From: Antribacter gilvus
GTDB taxonomy: Bacteria > Actinomycetota > Actinomycetes > Actinomycetales > Cellulomonadaceae
Direction: 5' to 3'
Length of the DNA: 64,000 bases
Assembly: GCF_003946865.1 (NCBI RefSeq)
Contig: NZ_QXTH01000011.1
Coordinates: 62,001-126,000 of the forward strand
This document shows positions 1-8,641 of the stretch, in pieces (within the stretch, counting starts at the first letter, position 1; each line of letters begins with the position of its first letter). The position numbers and the translations under genes are program-made. The notes below the pieces were generated by a model. That model had not been told where the DNA came from and did no database searches. It was given only the letters and a program-made list of their open reading frames with translations.

Positions 1-284
1 CGCTGCAGGTGCCCGATCATGTGCACGGCGACGCGGCCCGCGGCGACGTGCGGGGCGAGGGCCGGCGCCTTGGCGACGAGCTCCTGCACCCGGTTCTCGC
101 CGAGGAGGTCCGCTCCGGCCTCGACCGCGGCCAGGACCATGGAGGCGTCCTGGGTCTTGGTGGCCACGAGGAGGCGGACGGCGTCCGGCGCGCGTCCGGC
201 GTCCGCCGCCGCGGCGCTCACCCTGGCCCGGACAGCGGCGAGGCGTTCGGCGAGGGGACCTGTCGGGACGGGCGAGTGGGGCAC
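1..284 (-). CDS. yggS: YggS/PLPBP-family pyridoxal-phosphate homeostasis protein (C-terminus outside window)
   Basis: Only the first 94 residues lie in the window; the gene runs off the left edge. The visible part carries the family's PLP-lysine segment VATKTQ (Lys43), the GENRVQE motif (62-68) and the IGHLQ stretch (90-94) where the family has IGxLQxNK. Members are cytosolic TIM-barrel proteins that bind PLP without known catalysis and buffer free PLP and amino-acid/keto-acid balance. The GTG start at 284 is chosen because a TAGACT hexamer ends exactly 6 nt upstream, the leaderless layout common in this genome. In other bacteria the gene often lies near division genes, but nothing left of it is visible. 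Confidence 0.9.
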   Translation of the reverse strand, partial: MPHSPVPTGPLAERLAAVRARVSAAAADAGRAPDAVRLLVATKTQDASMVLAAVEAGADLLGENRVQELVAKAPALAPHVAAGRVAVHMIGHLQ

Positions 285-381
285 GGTGCCAGTCTAGGAA
301 CGCTCGGGCCAGAAAAGTTCAGGGTCGGGTCAGGGACGTCCGGGGTACCACCGAGGGCCCAGGATGCGGGACAATCACGAC

Positions 382-792
382 ATGAAGACGTTGCTCAACA
401 TCATCTGGCTGATCTTCGCCGGACTGGGCCTGTGGTTCGCCTACGTGATCGCGGGCATCCTGCTGTGCATCCCGATCATCACGATCCCGTTCGCGGTGGC
501 GTCGTTCCGCATCGCCGGGTACGCGCTGTGGCCGTTCGGCCGCACGGTGGTGGACAAGCCCGGCGCGGGCGCCGGCTCGTGGATCGGCAACGTGCTGTGG
601 ATCGTGCTCGCGGGCTGGTGGCTCGCGATCGGCCACATCGTCACGGCCGTGCCCCTGTTCATCTCGATCATCGGCATCCCGCTCGGCGTCGCCAACATCA
701 AGCTGATCCCCGTGTCGCTGCTGCCGCTCGGCAAGGAGATCGTGCCGAGCGACGTCGCGTTCCCCACGTACGAGCGCGGCCCGCGCCCGTAA
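382..792 (+). CDS. yccF: YccF-family inner membrane protein (DUF307)
   Basis: This 136-residue protein has two copies of the YccF repeat: a hydrophobic IPIITIPFAVASFRIA segment near residue 31 followed by a WPFGR loop, and a matching SIIGIPLGVANIKL segment near 95 followed by LLPLGKE. Two to four membrane passes are expected. The family is widespread and its molecular role is unknown. I start at the ATG at 382 (MKTLLNIIW), the usual family N-terminus, rather than an ATG six codons upstream; a GACAAT hexamer lies 6 nt before it. It stands alone, divergent from the YggS gene and convergent with the YbaK gene, only 2 nt from that gene's stop. Confidence 0.88.
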   Translation: MKTLLNIIWLIFAGLGLWFAYVIAGILLCIPIITIPFAVASFRIAGYALWPFGRTVVDKPGAGAGSWIGNVLWIVLAGWWLAIGHIVTAVPLFISIIGIPLGVANIKLIPVSLLPLGKEIVPSDVAFPTYERGPRP

Positions 793-794
793 CG

Positions 795-1295
795 TCAGTC
801 CCGGGCGATCGGCGCTGCGGTGCCGCCCGTGAGCCGGAGCAGGTCGGCGGGGGAGAGGCCGACGTCGAGCCCTCGCCGACCACCCGACACGTAGACGACG
901 TCGTACTCCTCGGCCGACTCGTCCACCACCGTGACGTGCCGCTGCTTCTGCCCGAGCGGCGAGATGCCGCCCACCACATAGCCGGTGGCGCGCTCGGCCG
1001 TCGCAGGCTCGGCCATGACGGCCTTCTTGCCGCCCGCCGCACGCGCCAGCGCCTTCAGGTCGAGCCTGCGGTCCACCGGGACGACGCCGACGACGAGCCG
1101 CCCGTCGACGTCGGCCAGCAGCGTCTTGAAGACCTGCGGCGGCTCCACGCCGATCGCCGCGGCGGCCTCCAGGCCGTAGCCGAGGTCGCTCGCAGGGTCG
1201 TGCTCGTACGGGTGCAGCGTGTGGGGGACGCCGGCCTTCTCCAGCGCCACGACGGCGGGCGTTCCTGCGGGGGCGTGCTTGCTCTTCTTGGCCAC
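795..1295 (-). CDS. ybaK: Cys-tRNA(Pro)/Cys-tRNA(Cys) deacylase, YbaK/EbsC type
   Basis: The 166-residue protein has the whole YbaK/ProX-like fold. It begins SKHAPAGTPAVVALEKAGVP, followed by a HPYEHDP motif, GLEAAAAIGVEPPQVFKTLLAD, the VPVDRRLDLKALARAAGGKK segment with the conserved lysines, and a C-terminal GGISPLGQ loop. The family hydrolyses mischarged aminoacyl-tRNA in trans, typically Cys-tRNA(Pro), as a cytosolic proofreading enzyme. A much longer open frame upstream exists but lacks homology; I choose the GTG at 1295, whose VAKKSKH start fits the family. The gene is divergent from the TSUP permease with only 52 nt between them, so the promoters must overlap. Confidence 0.88.
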   Translation of the reverse strand: MAKKSKHAPAGTPAVVALEKAGVPHTLHPYEHDPASDLGYGLEAAAAIGVEPPQVFKTLLADVDGRLVVGVVPVDRRLDLKALARAAGGKKAVMAEPATAERATGYVVGGISPLGQKQRHVTVVDESAEEYDVVYVSGGRRGLDVGLSPADLLRLTGGTAAPIARD

Positions 1296-1347
1296 GGACG
1301 GAATTCTCCCCCGGACGGGTCGAGATTCGCTCACGTACTGTGAAGGC

Positions 1348-2094
1348 GTGCTCGCCCTCCTCGTCCTCGCCATCATCCTCGGCGGGGCCCTCCAGCGGGT
1401 GACCGGGATGGGCTTCGGGCTGGTGGCCGGGCCGTTCATCGTCCTCATCCTCGGCCCGCTCGAGGGCGTGCTGATGGTCAACCTCCTGGGTGCGGGCAGC
1501 GCGCTGGTGATCCTCGGGCGCGTGTCGCGGGGGGTGGACTGGCGGCGCTACGCCTTCCTCGCCGCGGCCTCCCTCGTCGTGATGGTGCCCGCCGCGCTCC
1601 TCCTCCGCGGGGCCGGCTCAGCGACCCTCGAGGTGACGGTGGGGGCGGTGGTGATCCTCGCGATGACGCTCGCCCTGGTCACGTCGCGCCTTGCCGGTGC
1701 CCGCCGGCGGTTCGCGCCCGGTGCGCGCTGGCCGCTGCTCGTCACCGGCGCGGCGAGCGGGTTCGGGAGCGTCGCCGCCGGGATCGGGGGGCCGCCGCTG
1801 GCGGTGTACTCGGTGCTGGACCGCTGGGACCCGCGTGCCTTCGCCGCAACCGCCCAGCCGTTCTTCCTCACCAACGCGGCGGCGGCTCTCACGGCGAAGC
1901 TGATCTTCACCGACGCCAGCCTCCCCGCGATGTCACCGTGGGGCTGGGTGGCCGTGGCGGCGGCCGCCGTGGCGGGCATCGGTCTCGGCGAGGTGCTGGC
2001 GCCGCGGGTCTCCCGGGAGGCCACGCGCCGCGTCCTGGTCGTCCTCGCCTATGCAGGCGGGGTCGCGACGCTGGTGCGTGGCCTCGCGGGCTGA
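1348..2094 (+). CDS. TSUP (TauE/SafE-like) membrane permease
   Basis: The protein has 248 residues and about eight hydrophobic segments. The N-terminal signature LGGALQRVTGMGFGLVAGP and the second-half motif AASGFGSVAAGIGGPPLAVY are the two inverted repeats typical of the 4-toluene sulfonate uptake permease/TauE/SafE family, which move sulfonates, sulfite or related anions; the substrate here is unknown. The GTG start at 1348 follows a TACTGT hexamer by 6 nt, a leaderless arrangement. A same-length paralogue lies at 51552-52298 with matching LQRVxGMGxGxVA, GxDWRR and FAATxQP motifs, so the genome carries at least two. Confidence 0.85.
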   Translation: MLALLVLAIILGGALQRVTGMGFGLVAGPFIVLILGPLEGVLMVNLLGAGSALVILGRVSRGVDWRRYAFLAAASLVVMVPAALLLRGAGSATLEVTVGAVVILAMTLALVTSRLAGARRRFAPGARWPLLVTGAASGFGSVAAGIGGPPLAVYSVLDRWDPRAFAATAQPFFLTNAAAALTAKLIFTDASLPAMSPWGWVAVAAAAVAGIGLGEVLAPRVSREATRRVLVVLAYAGGVATLVRGLAG

Positions 2095-2097
2095 CCG

Positions 2098-3339
2098 TCA
2101 GCCGGCCGGCAGCACCGACGTGTCGAGCGCGCCGAGGATCATCGCCGGCTCACCGGTCGGCGTGAGGCTCGTCGCGCCGAGGCCCGCGACGGAGCAGGAC
2201 CCGCTGCGCGGCACCCCGTTGTTCCAGACCTGGCGGAGGCAGTTGCGCATCGCCAGCTGGCCCCAGTAGTTCGGGTGCAGCGACTCCTGGACGGAGTACG
2301 GCCCCCCGACCGTCGACACGGTCCGGATCTGGTTGATCCACTCCGTGCGGTCCTGGGCCCCGGCAGCCTGCCAGTTCGCGAGGCCGACCTCCTCGTACAG
2401 GCCCACGCCGTTCTCGCACAGCCGGCGCCCGTCGAACGCGTGCGTCATGTCGAGCGTGCGCACGTTGGTGAGGCCGGAGTCGGCGGCGGCGCCCAGCAGC
2501 GCCCCGTTGATCGTCGGCAGGGCCGTGGAGTTGGCCCAGTCGGCGTCCCGGTTCCAGAACCCGCACCCGCCGGTGGACTGCCGGGTGTACCCGGACTCGG
2601 AGTACCGGAAGCCCGAGCCGTGGGGGACGGGGGACGGGTAGTTCTGGACCACGAGCGTCCACTGGGAGCTGGTGTACCCGGCGTTGCGCATGGCGGTGTC
2701 GACGTTGCGGATCGCGGCGGTGACCCGGGCGCGGACCGCTGCGACGTTCGTGCTGGTGAAGCTGGCCCGCACCGACGAGTCGTCGTTGCAGTAGTTCTTC
2801 CACCAGGTGGGCGACGTCAGGAAGTTGACCACGCAGGCCTGGACGATGCTCGCGAACTTGAAGTCGTTGCCGCCGATCGACAGCGCGACCATCTTCACGT
2901 TGTGGGTGGCCGCGAACTCCTGGAGCATCAGCGCCTGGCCCTTGTTGGCCCCGCTGGCGTAGAAGTCGATGCCCGGCTTGAACAGGTCGCCGGACGTCGT
3001 GGCGGTCGTGGCGCCCGAGCAGGCGAGGTTGTGCCCGCTGACGCCACCGCCGATGTAGGCCTCGGCGGACGCTGCCCGGTGGCAGCCCGGGATGGTCTCG
3101 GCGGTGCGGCTCGCGTTGTCGAAGTAGGCCGTGGGGCCCAGCGCGTCGGCGCGGCTGGACGACGCGTTGGAGCTGCCCGCCCACCGGCCGGCCTCGCCGG
3201 AGATGTACGAGTCCCCGAGGGTGACCACCCACGGGGACCCGGAGCCTGGGCCGTCGGCTGCTGCCGGGGCCGCTGGAGCGAGGGGCACGAGCAGGGCTAC
3301 CAGGCCCATCACCAGCGCAGAGGAACGGACGATTCGCAT
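2098..3339 (-). CDS. Secreted SGNH/GDSL hydrolase (lipase/esterase-like)
   Basis: A 413-residue exported hydrolase. Residues 1-28 are a signal peptide (MRIVRSSALVMGLVALL then an Ala-rich cleavage region). The catalytic blocks follow in SGNH order: LGDSYISG with nucleophile Ser44, Asn/Gly in LACSGATT near 106, the GGND block at 156-159, and a C-terminal SLHPNYWG with catalytic His near 355. Several cysteines suggest disulphides. The long insertion between blocks resembles secreted actinobacterial SGNH lipases such as Streptomyces enzymes. The ATG at 3339 is preceded by AGGAGACGTC; another ATG twelve codons earlier has no such site. It is monocistronic and nearly abuts the TSUP gene stop. Confidence 0.87.
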   Translation of the reverse strand: MRIVRSSALVMGLVALLVPLAPAAPAAADGPGSGSPWVVTLGDSYISGEAGRWAGSSNASSSRADALGPTAYFDNASRTAETIPGCHRAASAEAYIGGGVSGHNLACSGATTATTSGDLFKPGIDFYASGANKGQALMLQEFAATHNVKMVALSIGGNDFKFASIVQACVVNFLTSPTWWKNYCNDDSSVRASFTSTNVAAVRARVTAAIRNVDTAMRNAGYTSSQWTLVVQNYPSPVPHGSGFRYSESGYTRQSTGGCGFWNRDADWANSTALPTINGALLGAAADSGLTNVRTLDMTHAFDGRRLCENGVGLYEEVGLANWQAAGAQDRTEWINQIRTVSTVGGPYSVQESLHPNYWGQLAMRNCLRQVWNNGVPRSGSCSVAGLGATSLTPTGEPAMILGALDTSVLPAG

Positions 3340-3454
3340 GACGTCTCCTGTCATCCAGCGGCCTGCCCCGGGCACCGTTGACCGGGGTCGCTCAAGGACG
3401 CTACTGACTTGAGGTTAGTAGATATCCTCCACGAGGTAAATATCGGGCAAAGAC

Positions 3455-6127
3455 TTAGATCTGGCCCACATCGACGATGGTCAGCACGACGGCGCCTGCC
3501 TCGTCGCTCGCGGCGAGGTCGACCAGCGCCGTGATGGCCCAGTCGTGGTCGCCGTCCGCGTCGTCGAACACCTGGCGGACCCACCACGTGCCCGGCTCGA
3601 CGCGCCCGCCCTGCGGCAGCTCGGCGCCCGGCTCGAGGATCGTGAGGAGGGCCGACGAGCGCGCGGGGGCGCCGAACCCGATCGAGTCGTCGCCCTGGGC
3701 CTCGAACAACGGGTCCAGGGCCTCGCCCCAGGCGTCCGCGTCCCAGCCGTCCGTGGCGTCGAGCGCGGCGAGCGCCGGGTATGCCTCCCGCGCCGCGAGC
3801 TCCACGCGGCGGAACATCGCGTTGCGTACCAGCCGCCGGAACGCGCGGGGGTTGCCGGTGACGGGCCGCGCGGGCGCCTCGGCCCCGGCCTCGGCGAGGG
3901 GGCCGGTGACGATCGTGTCGGCGTCGTCGTCCACGGGGTTGGCGAGGCGCTCCCACTCGTCGAGGAGCGAGGAGTCGGTGCCGCGCACGAGCTCGCCGAG
4001 CCACTCGACGATCTCCTGGACCTCCTCGGTGCGGTGGTCGTCGGGCACCACCTGGCGCAGGGCGCGGTAGGCGTCGGCGAGGTAGCGGAGGACCACACCC
4101 TCGGTGCGCTCGAGCCCGTAGACCGAGACCACCTCGGTGAACGTCATGGCGTGCTCCACCATGTCGCGCACCACGGACTTGGGGGAGAGCTCGGCGTCGG
4201 CGACCCAGGGGTTGGCCCGCCGGTACGTGATGAAGGCGGACTCCAGCAGGTCGGCCAGCGGCTTGGGCCAGGTGACCTCCTCGAGGAGCGCCATGCGCTC
4301 CTCGTACTCGAGCCCCTCGGCCTTCATCGCGGCCACGGCCTCGCCGCGGGCCTTGTTCTGCTGGCCCATGAGGACCTGGCGCGGGTCGTCGAGCGTGGCC
4401 TCGATGATGCTGACCACGTCGAGGGCGTGCGTGGGGCTCTCGACGTCGAGCAGGTCCATGGCGGCGAGCGCGAACGGGGAGAGCGGCTGGTTGAGCGCGA
4501 AGTCGCGCGGCAGGTCGACGGTGAGTCGGGCGGACGGGCGCCACCCGCCCGGCCGGGCCGCGTCGGGCACCCGGACCTTCTCGACGACGCCGGAGACCCG
4601 CAGGGACCGGTAGATCCGGAAGGCCTGGCGTACGTGCTCGGCCTGGCGGGCGTCGGAGTCGTGGTTGGCCGTGAGCAGGTGGCGCATCGCGTCGACGGGG
4701 TCGCCGGTGTGGCGGGCGAGGACGTTGAGCACCATGGCGTGGGTGACCCGGAAGTTGCTGGTCAGCGGCTCGGGGTCGGCGTCGCGCAGGCGCTCGAAGG
4801 TGGAGTCGGTCCAGTTGACGGCCCCGGGCGGCGCCTTCTTCCGCACGATCTTCTTGAGCTTCTTCGGGTCGTCGCCCGCCTTCTGGAGGGACTTGCGGTT
4901 CTCGATCACGTGGTCGGGCGCCATGACGAGCACCTCGCCCAGGGTGTCGAACCCCGCGCGGCCCGCCCGCCCGGCGATCTGGTGGAACTCGCGCGCGGTG
5001 AGGTGGCGCATGCGCTCGCCGTCGAACTTCACGAGGCTGGTGAGCAGCACGGTGCGGATGGGCACGTTGATGCCCACGCCGAGCGTGTCCGTGCCGCAGA
5101 CGACCTTGAGCATGCCCTGCTGCGTGAGGCGCTCGACGAGGCGGCGGTACTTGGGCAGCATTCCCGCGTGGTGGACGCCCACGCCGTGCCGCAGGAACTT
5201 GCTCAGCGTCTTGCCGAAGCCGGTGCCGAACCGGAAGTCGCCGATCTCGGCCGCGATGGCGTCCTTCTCGGCCCGGGAGGCGATGTTCGTCGACAGCATC
5301 GCCTGCGCCCGCTCGACGGCGTCCTTCTGCGTGAAGTGCACCACGTAGACGGGGGCGCGGTGGGTGGTGACGAGCTCGTCGATGACGTCCACCAGCGGCT
5401 CCACCACGTACGAGAAGGTCAGCGGCACCGGGCGCTCCGCGCTGGTGACCTCGGCCACGGGGCGGCCCGAGCGGGACTCGAGGTCCTCGACGAGGCGCGT
5501 GGTGTCGCCCAGCGTCGCCGACATGAGCAGGAACTGCGTGCGCGGCAGCTCCAGCAGCGGCACCTGCCACGCCCACCCGCGCTGCGAGTCCCCGTAGAAG
5601 TGGAACTCGTCCATCACCACCTGGGTGATGGCGTCCTCGTCGGCGGCGGCCCGGTCGTCACCACGGCGCAGGGCGAGGTTCGCGAGGATCTCCGCCGTGC
5701 AGCAGATGATCGGGGCGTCCGGGTTGACCGCGGAGTCGCCGGTCATCATGCCCACGTTCTTGGACCCGAAGGCGGCGACGAGGTCGAAGAACTTCTCGCT
5801 GACGAGGGCCTTGAGCGGGGCCGTGTAGTACGTGCGGCCGCCGCGCCCGCTGCGGTAGGCGGCCAGGCCCGCGAACTGCGCGCCCATCGCCACCATCGAC
5901 TTGCCGGACCCGGTGGGGGTCGCGAGGACCACGTGGGAGCCCGACACGAGCTCGATGAGCGCCTCGCTCTGGTGCGGGTACAGCTCTCGCCCGCCTGCGG
6001 ACGCCCACTGCGAGAAGCTCTCGAACAGCACGTCCGGGTCGGGGTCCTTGCCCGTGGGGGCCGGGAGGTACGGGATCAGGGTGCCTGCGGGCCGGGGCGT
6101 GGTGGGCGCGTCGCTCGTGGTCGTCAT
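3455..6127 (-). CDS. DEAD/DEAH-box Ski2-like helicase with C-terminal DUF3516
   Basis: This 890-residue protein is a superfamily 2 RNA/DNA helicase. Motif I TPTGSGKS (70-77), motif II DEFH (173-176), motif III SAT (203-205) and motif VI HQIAGRAGRAG (382-392) are all intact. The remainder, from about residue 440, matches the architecture I associate with DUF3516 in actinobacterial Ski2-like helicases. Members are cytosolic ATPases presumed to act in RNA turnover or repair; the substrate is unproven. Two in-frame ATGs exist at 6139 and 6127; the second has TGGGG about 7 nt upstream and is used here. The gene is monocistronic, 66 nt from the upstream DMT transporter gene's stop. Confidence 0.9.
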   Translation of the reverse strand: MTTTSDAPTTPRPAGTLIPYLPAPTGKDPDPDVLFESFSQWASAGGRELYPHQSEALIELVSGSHVVLATPTGSGKSMVAMGAQFAGLAAYRSGRGGRTYYTAPLKALVSEKFFDLVAAFGSKNVGMMTGDSAVNPDAPIICCTAEILANLALRRGDDRAAADEDAITQVVMDEFHFYGDSQRGWAWQVPLLELPRTQFLLMSATLGDTTRLVEDLESRSGRPVAEVTSAERPVPLTFSYVVEPLVDVIDELVTTHRAPVYVVHFTQKDAVERAQAMLSTNIASRAEKDAIAAEIGDFRFGTGFGKTLSKFLRHGVGVHHAGMLPKYRRLVERLTQQGMLKVVCGTDTLGVGINVPIRTVLLTSLVKFDGERMRHLTAREFHQIAGRAGRAGFDTLGEVLVMAPDHVIENRKSLQKAGDDPKKLKKIVRKKAPPGAVNWTDSTFERLRDADPEPLTSNFRVTHAMVLNVLARHTGDPVDAMRHLLTANHDSDARQAEHVRQAFRIYRSLRVSGVVEKVRVPDAARPGGWRPSARLTVDLPRDFALNQPLSPFALAAMDLLDVESPTHALDVVSIIEATLDDPRQVLMGQQNKARGEAVAAMKAEGLEYEERMALLEEVTWPKPLADLLESAFITYRRANPWVADAELSPKSVVRDMVEHAMTFTEVVSVYGLERTEGVVLRYLADAYRALRQVVPDDHRTEEVQEIVEWLGELVRGTDSSLLDEWERLANPVDDDADTIVTGPLAEAGAEAPARPVTGNPRAFRRLVRNAMFRRVELAAREAYPALAALDATDGWDADAWGEALDPLFEAQGDDSIGFGAPARSSALLTILEPGAELPQGGRVEPGTWWVRQVFDDADGDHDWAITALVDLAASDEAGAVVLTIVDVGQI

Positions 6128-6193
6128 CGTGGGCCCCATTGTGGCAGGCGCCGAGCCGCAGGGCGCCCGACGCCGGTGGGCCGGGCGGTGCGC

Positions 6194-7198
6194 TCAGCCC
6201 ACCTCGGCCACGGGCTCGGGCCGGGCGATCCGCTCCTCGCCGAGGCGGACGACCACCACGCCGGCCAGGATGAGCAGGCCGCCGACGAGCTGGACCGGGC
6301 GGGGGAGCTGGCCGAGCAGGAGCCAGGCGAACCCGATCGCCGCCACCACCTCGAGCAGCGACACGAAGGACGACAGGCGCGAGCCGAGCCGCCGCCCCGC
6401 GGCGATCCCGGTCACGTAGGCGATGCCCGCGGTCACCACGCCGAGCCCGGCGAGCGGCAGCCACCACGGCACCGACGTGCCCGCGTAGACCGGCGTGGCG
6501 GCGGACGCGGTGAGCGGCATGAGCCCGGCGAGCCCGAGCAGGCCCAGCACCAGGGTGCCGACCACGAGCCCGCCCGCGGCGAGCACGAGCGGCGGCAGGC
6601 CCGTGGTCTCGTCGCCGTTGATGACGAAGTAGGTGGCGGCGCCCACCATCGCGCCGAGCGACCACGCGACGCCGACCGGGCTCAGCTGCGCGCCCGAGAG
6701 CAGGTCCAGCACGAGCACCAGACCGAGCGCGGCGAGCCCCGCGCCGGCGAGGGTCACGGGTCCGGGACGCTGGCCGTGGCGTAGCCAGAACCAGACGACG
6801 ACGGCGGCCGGGGCCGTGTACTCGATGAGCAGCGCGGGCCCCACCTGCATGTGCTGCACGGCGGAGAAGTAGCAGAACTGGGCCCCGGCGACGGCGAGCG
6901 TCCCGTAGGCGACGATCAGCCCGACGTTGCGTCGCACGGCGCCCCAGCGGCCCCGCAGGGCGATGAGGCCCGCGGGCAGCACCACGAGGGTGCCGACCGC
7001 CACGCGCACCAGGACCACCGCGCCGGGGCTCCAGCCGGTGGCGAACAGGCCGCTGGCCAGCGTGCCGGACAGGCTGAACGCCACGGCCGAGGTCAGGGCG
7101 AAAGCGAGCCCCGTGACGAGGCGGCGGTTCCCGAGACGCGCGGCCAGGGTGGTGCCCGGGCCCGTTCCGGGGGAGGTGTCAGGAGTCACGGCGCTCAT
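6194..7198 (-). CDS. EamA-family (DMT) transporter
   Basis: A 334-residue membrane protein with ten predicted helices arranged as two five-helix EamA repeats; the second begins near SPVGVAWSLGAMVGAATYF. It belongs to the 10-TMS drug/metabolite transporter family, whose members export amino acids, purines or small toxic compounds; the substrate is not visible. The start ATG lies just across a 38-nt intergenic space from a divergent CGNR regulator, and the first two bases of its promoter region overlap an inverted repeat, TGACACAT/ATGTGTCA. That layout suggests the neighbouring CGNR protein controls this transporter (inference). Confidence 0.87.
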   Translation of the reverse strand: MSAVTPDTSPGTGPGTTLAARLGNRRLVTGLAFALTSAVAFSLSGTLASGLFATGWSPGAVVLVRVAVGTLVVLPAGLIALRGRWGAVRRNVGLIVAYGTLAVAGAQFCYFSAVQHMQVGPALLIEYTAPAAVVVWFWLRHGQRPGPVTLAGAGLAALGLVLVLDLLSGAQLSPVGVAWSLGAMVGAATYFVINGDETTGLPPLVLAAGGLVVGTLVLGLLGLAGLMPLTASAATPVYAGTSVPWWLPLAGLGVVTAGIAYVTGIAAGRRLGSRLSSFVSLLEVVAAIGFAWLLLGQLPRPVQLVGGLLILAGVVVVRLGEERIARPEPVAEVG

Positions 7199-7234
7199 GA
7201 CACATGACGGTACGGAGCAAGGGGTAATGTGTCA
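7198..7234. promoter_or_regulatory. Inverted-repeat operator in the EamA/CGNR divergent promoter
   Basis: A perfect 8-bp inverted repeat, TGACACAT at 7198-7205 and ATGTGTCA at 7227-7234, spans almost the whole 38-nt space between the two divergent genes. The right arm overlaps TAATGT (7225-7230), which sits 6 nt before the CGNR GTG and is its probable leaderless -10 box. A protein bound here would affect both genes. Confidence 0.6.
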
Positions 7235-7236
7235 AC

Positions 7237-7770
7237 GTGGTATTTGCTCATGACACCGAGATGTCGCTCCTGGCCGCGGTGGCGCTCGTGAACTCTGCCC
7301 AGCCGCCCGAGACGCTGACCACGGTGGCCGAGCTCGACGCCTTCTTCGTGACGTACGAGTACACGGGCCGGCACGACCGGACCGTCGCCGAGCTCGACCA
7401 GGTGCGAGCGCTCCGCCCCCGCCTGCGCGCGCTGCTCACGGCCGGCCCGGAGGCGACGGCCGACCTGGTCAACGAGATGCTGGCCGAAGCCCGGGCGGTC
7501 CCCCGGCTGGTGCGGCACGACGCCTCCGGCTGGCACGTCCACGCGGTGTCGGAGGACGCCCCCTGGGCCACCCGGATCGCCGTCGAGTCGGCCATGGCGA
7601 TGATCGACGTCCTCCGGGAGGGCGAGTCCTCCCGGCTGTCGGTGTGCGCCGACGAGGACTGCGAGGGGCTGGTCCTCGACCTCTCGCGGAACCGGTCACG
7701 CCGGTTCTGCTCGGTCGCGTGCACCAACCGCAACGCGGCGGCGGCCTACCGGGCGCGCCGCCGGGCGTGA
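7237..7770 (+). CDS. CGNR zinc-finger/ABATE-domain transcriptional regulator
   Basis: A 177-residue protein of the ABATE/CGNR architecture. The N-terminal half (residues 6-125) is helical and contains the conserved LVNS segment; the C-terminus has a treble-clef-like zinc site with Cys137, Cys142, Cys158 and Cys162, the last in CTNR where the family name motif is CGNR. A basic tail AYRARRRA follows, consistent with DNA binding. These proteins are presumed one-component, stress-related regulators. The GTG start at 7237 is 6 nt after TAATGT. Divergent orientation to the DMT transporter suggests it regulates that exporter. A second CGNR protein lies at 14496-15116. Confidence 0.88.
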   Translation: MVFAHDTEMSLLAAVALVNSAQPPETLTTVAELDAFFVTYEYTGRHDRTVAELDQVRALRPRLRALLTAGPEATADLVNEMLAEARAVPRLVRHDASGWHVHAVSEDAPWATRIAVESAMAMIDVLREGESSRLSVCADEDCEGLVLDLSRNRSRRFCSVACTNRNAAAAYRARRRA

Positions 7771-7792
7771 GGCGTCAGGCGGGCCTGAGGCG

Positions 7793-8629
7793 TCAGGACA
7801 GGTCCCACAGCAGGCGGTAGTAGGCGATCTTCTCGTCGTCCCGGTCGATCCCGTAGGCGTCGAGAAGGACGTCCTCGAAACCCGGGCCGTAGTTCCACTG
7901 CGTGCTCCACGTGGCGACCGCCAGGTCGGCCCACGGGTCGGCGACGCCGAGCCGGCCGAGGTCGACGTGCGCCGTCCAGGAGCCGTCGTCGCCGACGAGC
8001 GTGTTGGGCGCGCAGGCGTCGCCGTGGCACACGACGAGCCGGTCCGCAGCGGGCGCGTCCGCCAGCCGGGCGCGGGCCTCGACCGGGTCGAGGTGCTGGT
8101 GCCCGGGCTGCCACGTCTCCTGGCCCTCGCCCGCGGCGAGCCGGGCGTCGGCCCGGGCCAGCCGGTCCTCCACCGACCAGGTGAAGGGGCAGTCCGCGAC
8201 GGGCAGCGTGTCGTGCAGAGCCCGCAGGCCCACCCCGATCGCCCGCGCCGCGGTCCCGGGCTCGGCCCGCCACCGCGGCACGACGGCGGAGCTCCCGTCG
8301 AGCGCGGCCGTCACCATCCACTGGGCCTCGTGGTCCTCGCCCGCGTCCAGCACCCGCGGCACGGGCGTGCGGCCCTCCGCCCACGCGAGCCGGGCGGCCT
8401 CCTCGCGCAGGTCGATGCCCGCGCTGCGGGGCGACCACTTCACGAACCGGACGCCAGCGCCCGGGGCGAGCGCCGCACCGCCGTCGGGCACCAGGGGGTC
8501 CAGGCGGAAGGTGCGGCCGCCCACCTCGTTGTTCCAGACCGGGGTGATCTCCGCGCCGTCGGCGAGGGCGGCGACCGAGGCGGGGACTGCGACGGGCCCC
8601 ACCGGGATCTGCGAGATGATCTGCGACAT
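7793..8629 (-). CDS. Aminoglycoside 3'-phosphotransferase-like kinase (copy A)
   Basis: A 278-residue protein kinase-like fold enzyme of the APH(3')/choline kinase clan. Lys64 (VKW) is the likely ATP-binding lysine; the Brenner motif is HGDACAPN (His202, Asp204, Asn209) and the DFG-equivalent is VDLG (Asp223), followed by GVADPWADLA as in APH(3') enzymes. It could phosphorylate an aminoglycoside or another hydroxylated metabolite; resistance cannot be concluded from sequence. The adjacent gene is a paralogue with the same start register, TPVW(N/R)NE at residue 30, so the pair arose by tandem duplication. Start at the ATG at 8629. Confidence 0.85.
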   Translation of the reverse strand: MSQIISQIPVGPVAVPASVAALADGAEITPVWNNEVGGRTFRLDPLVPDGGAALAPGAGVRFVKWSPRSAGIDLREEAARLAWAEGRTPVPRVLDAGEDHEAQWMVTAALDGSSAVVPRWRAEPGTAARAIGVGLRALHDTLPVADCPFTWSVEDRLARADARLAAGEGQETWQPGHQHLDPVEARARLADAPAADRLVVCHGDACAPNTLVGDDGSWTAHVDLGRLGVADPWADLAVATWSTQWNYGPGFEDVLLDAYGIDRDDEKIAYYRLLWDLS

Positions 8630-8641
8630 GCGGCGATGGTG

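Noticed and set aside
3545-6784. Very long open frame (1079 codons) on the plus strand opposite the helicase gene.
   Set aside because: It is the antisense shadow of a GC-rich gene with complete helicase motifs; its translation is low-complexity (Arg, Gly, Ala, Asp, His rich) and has no domain.
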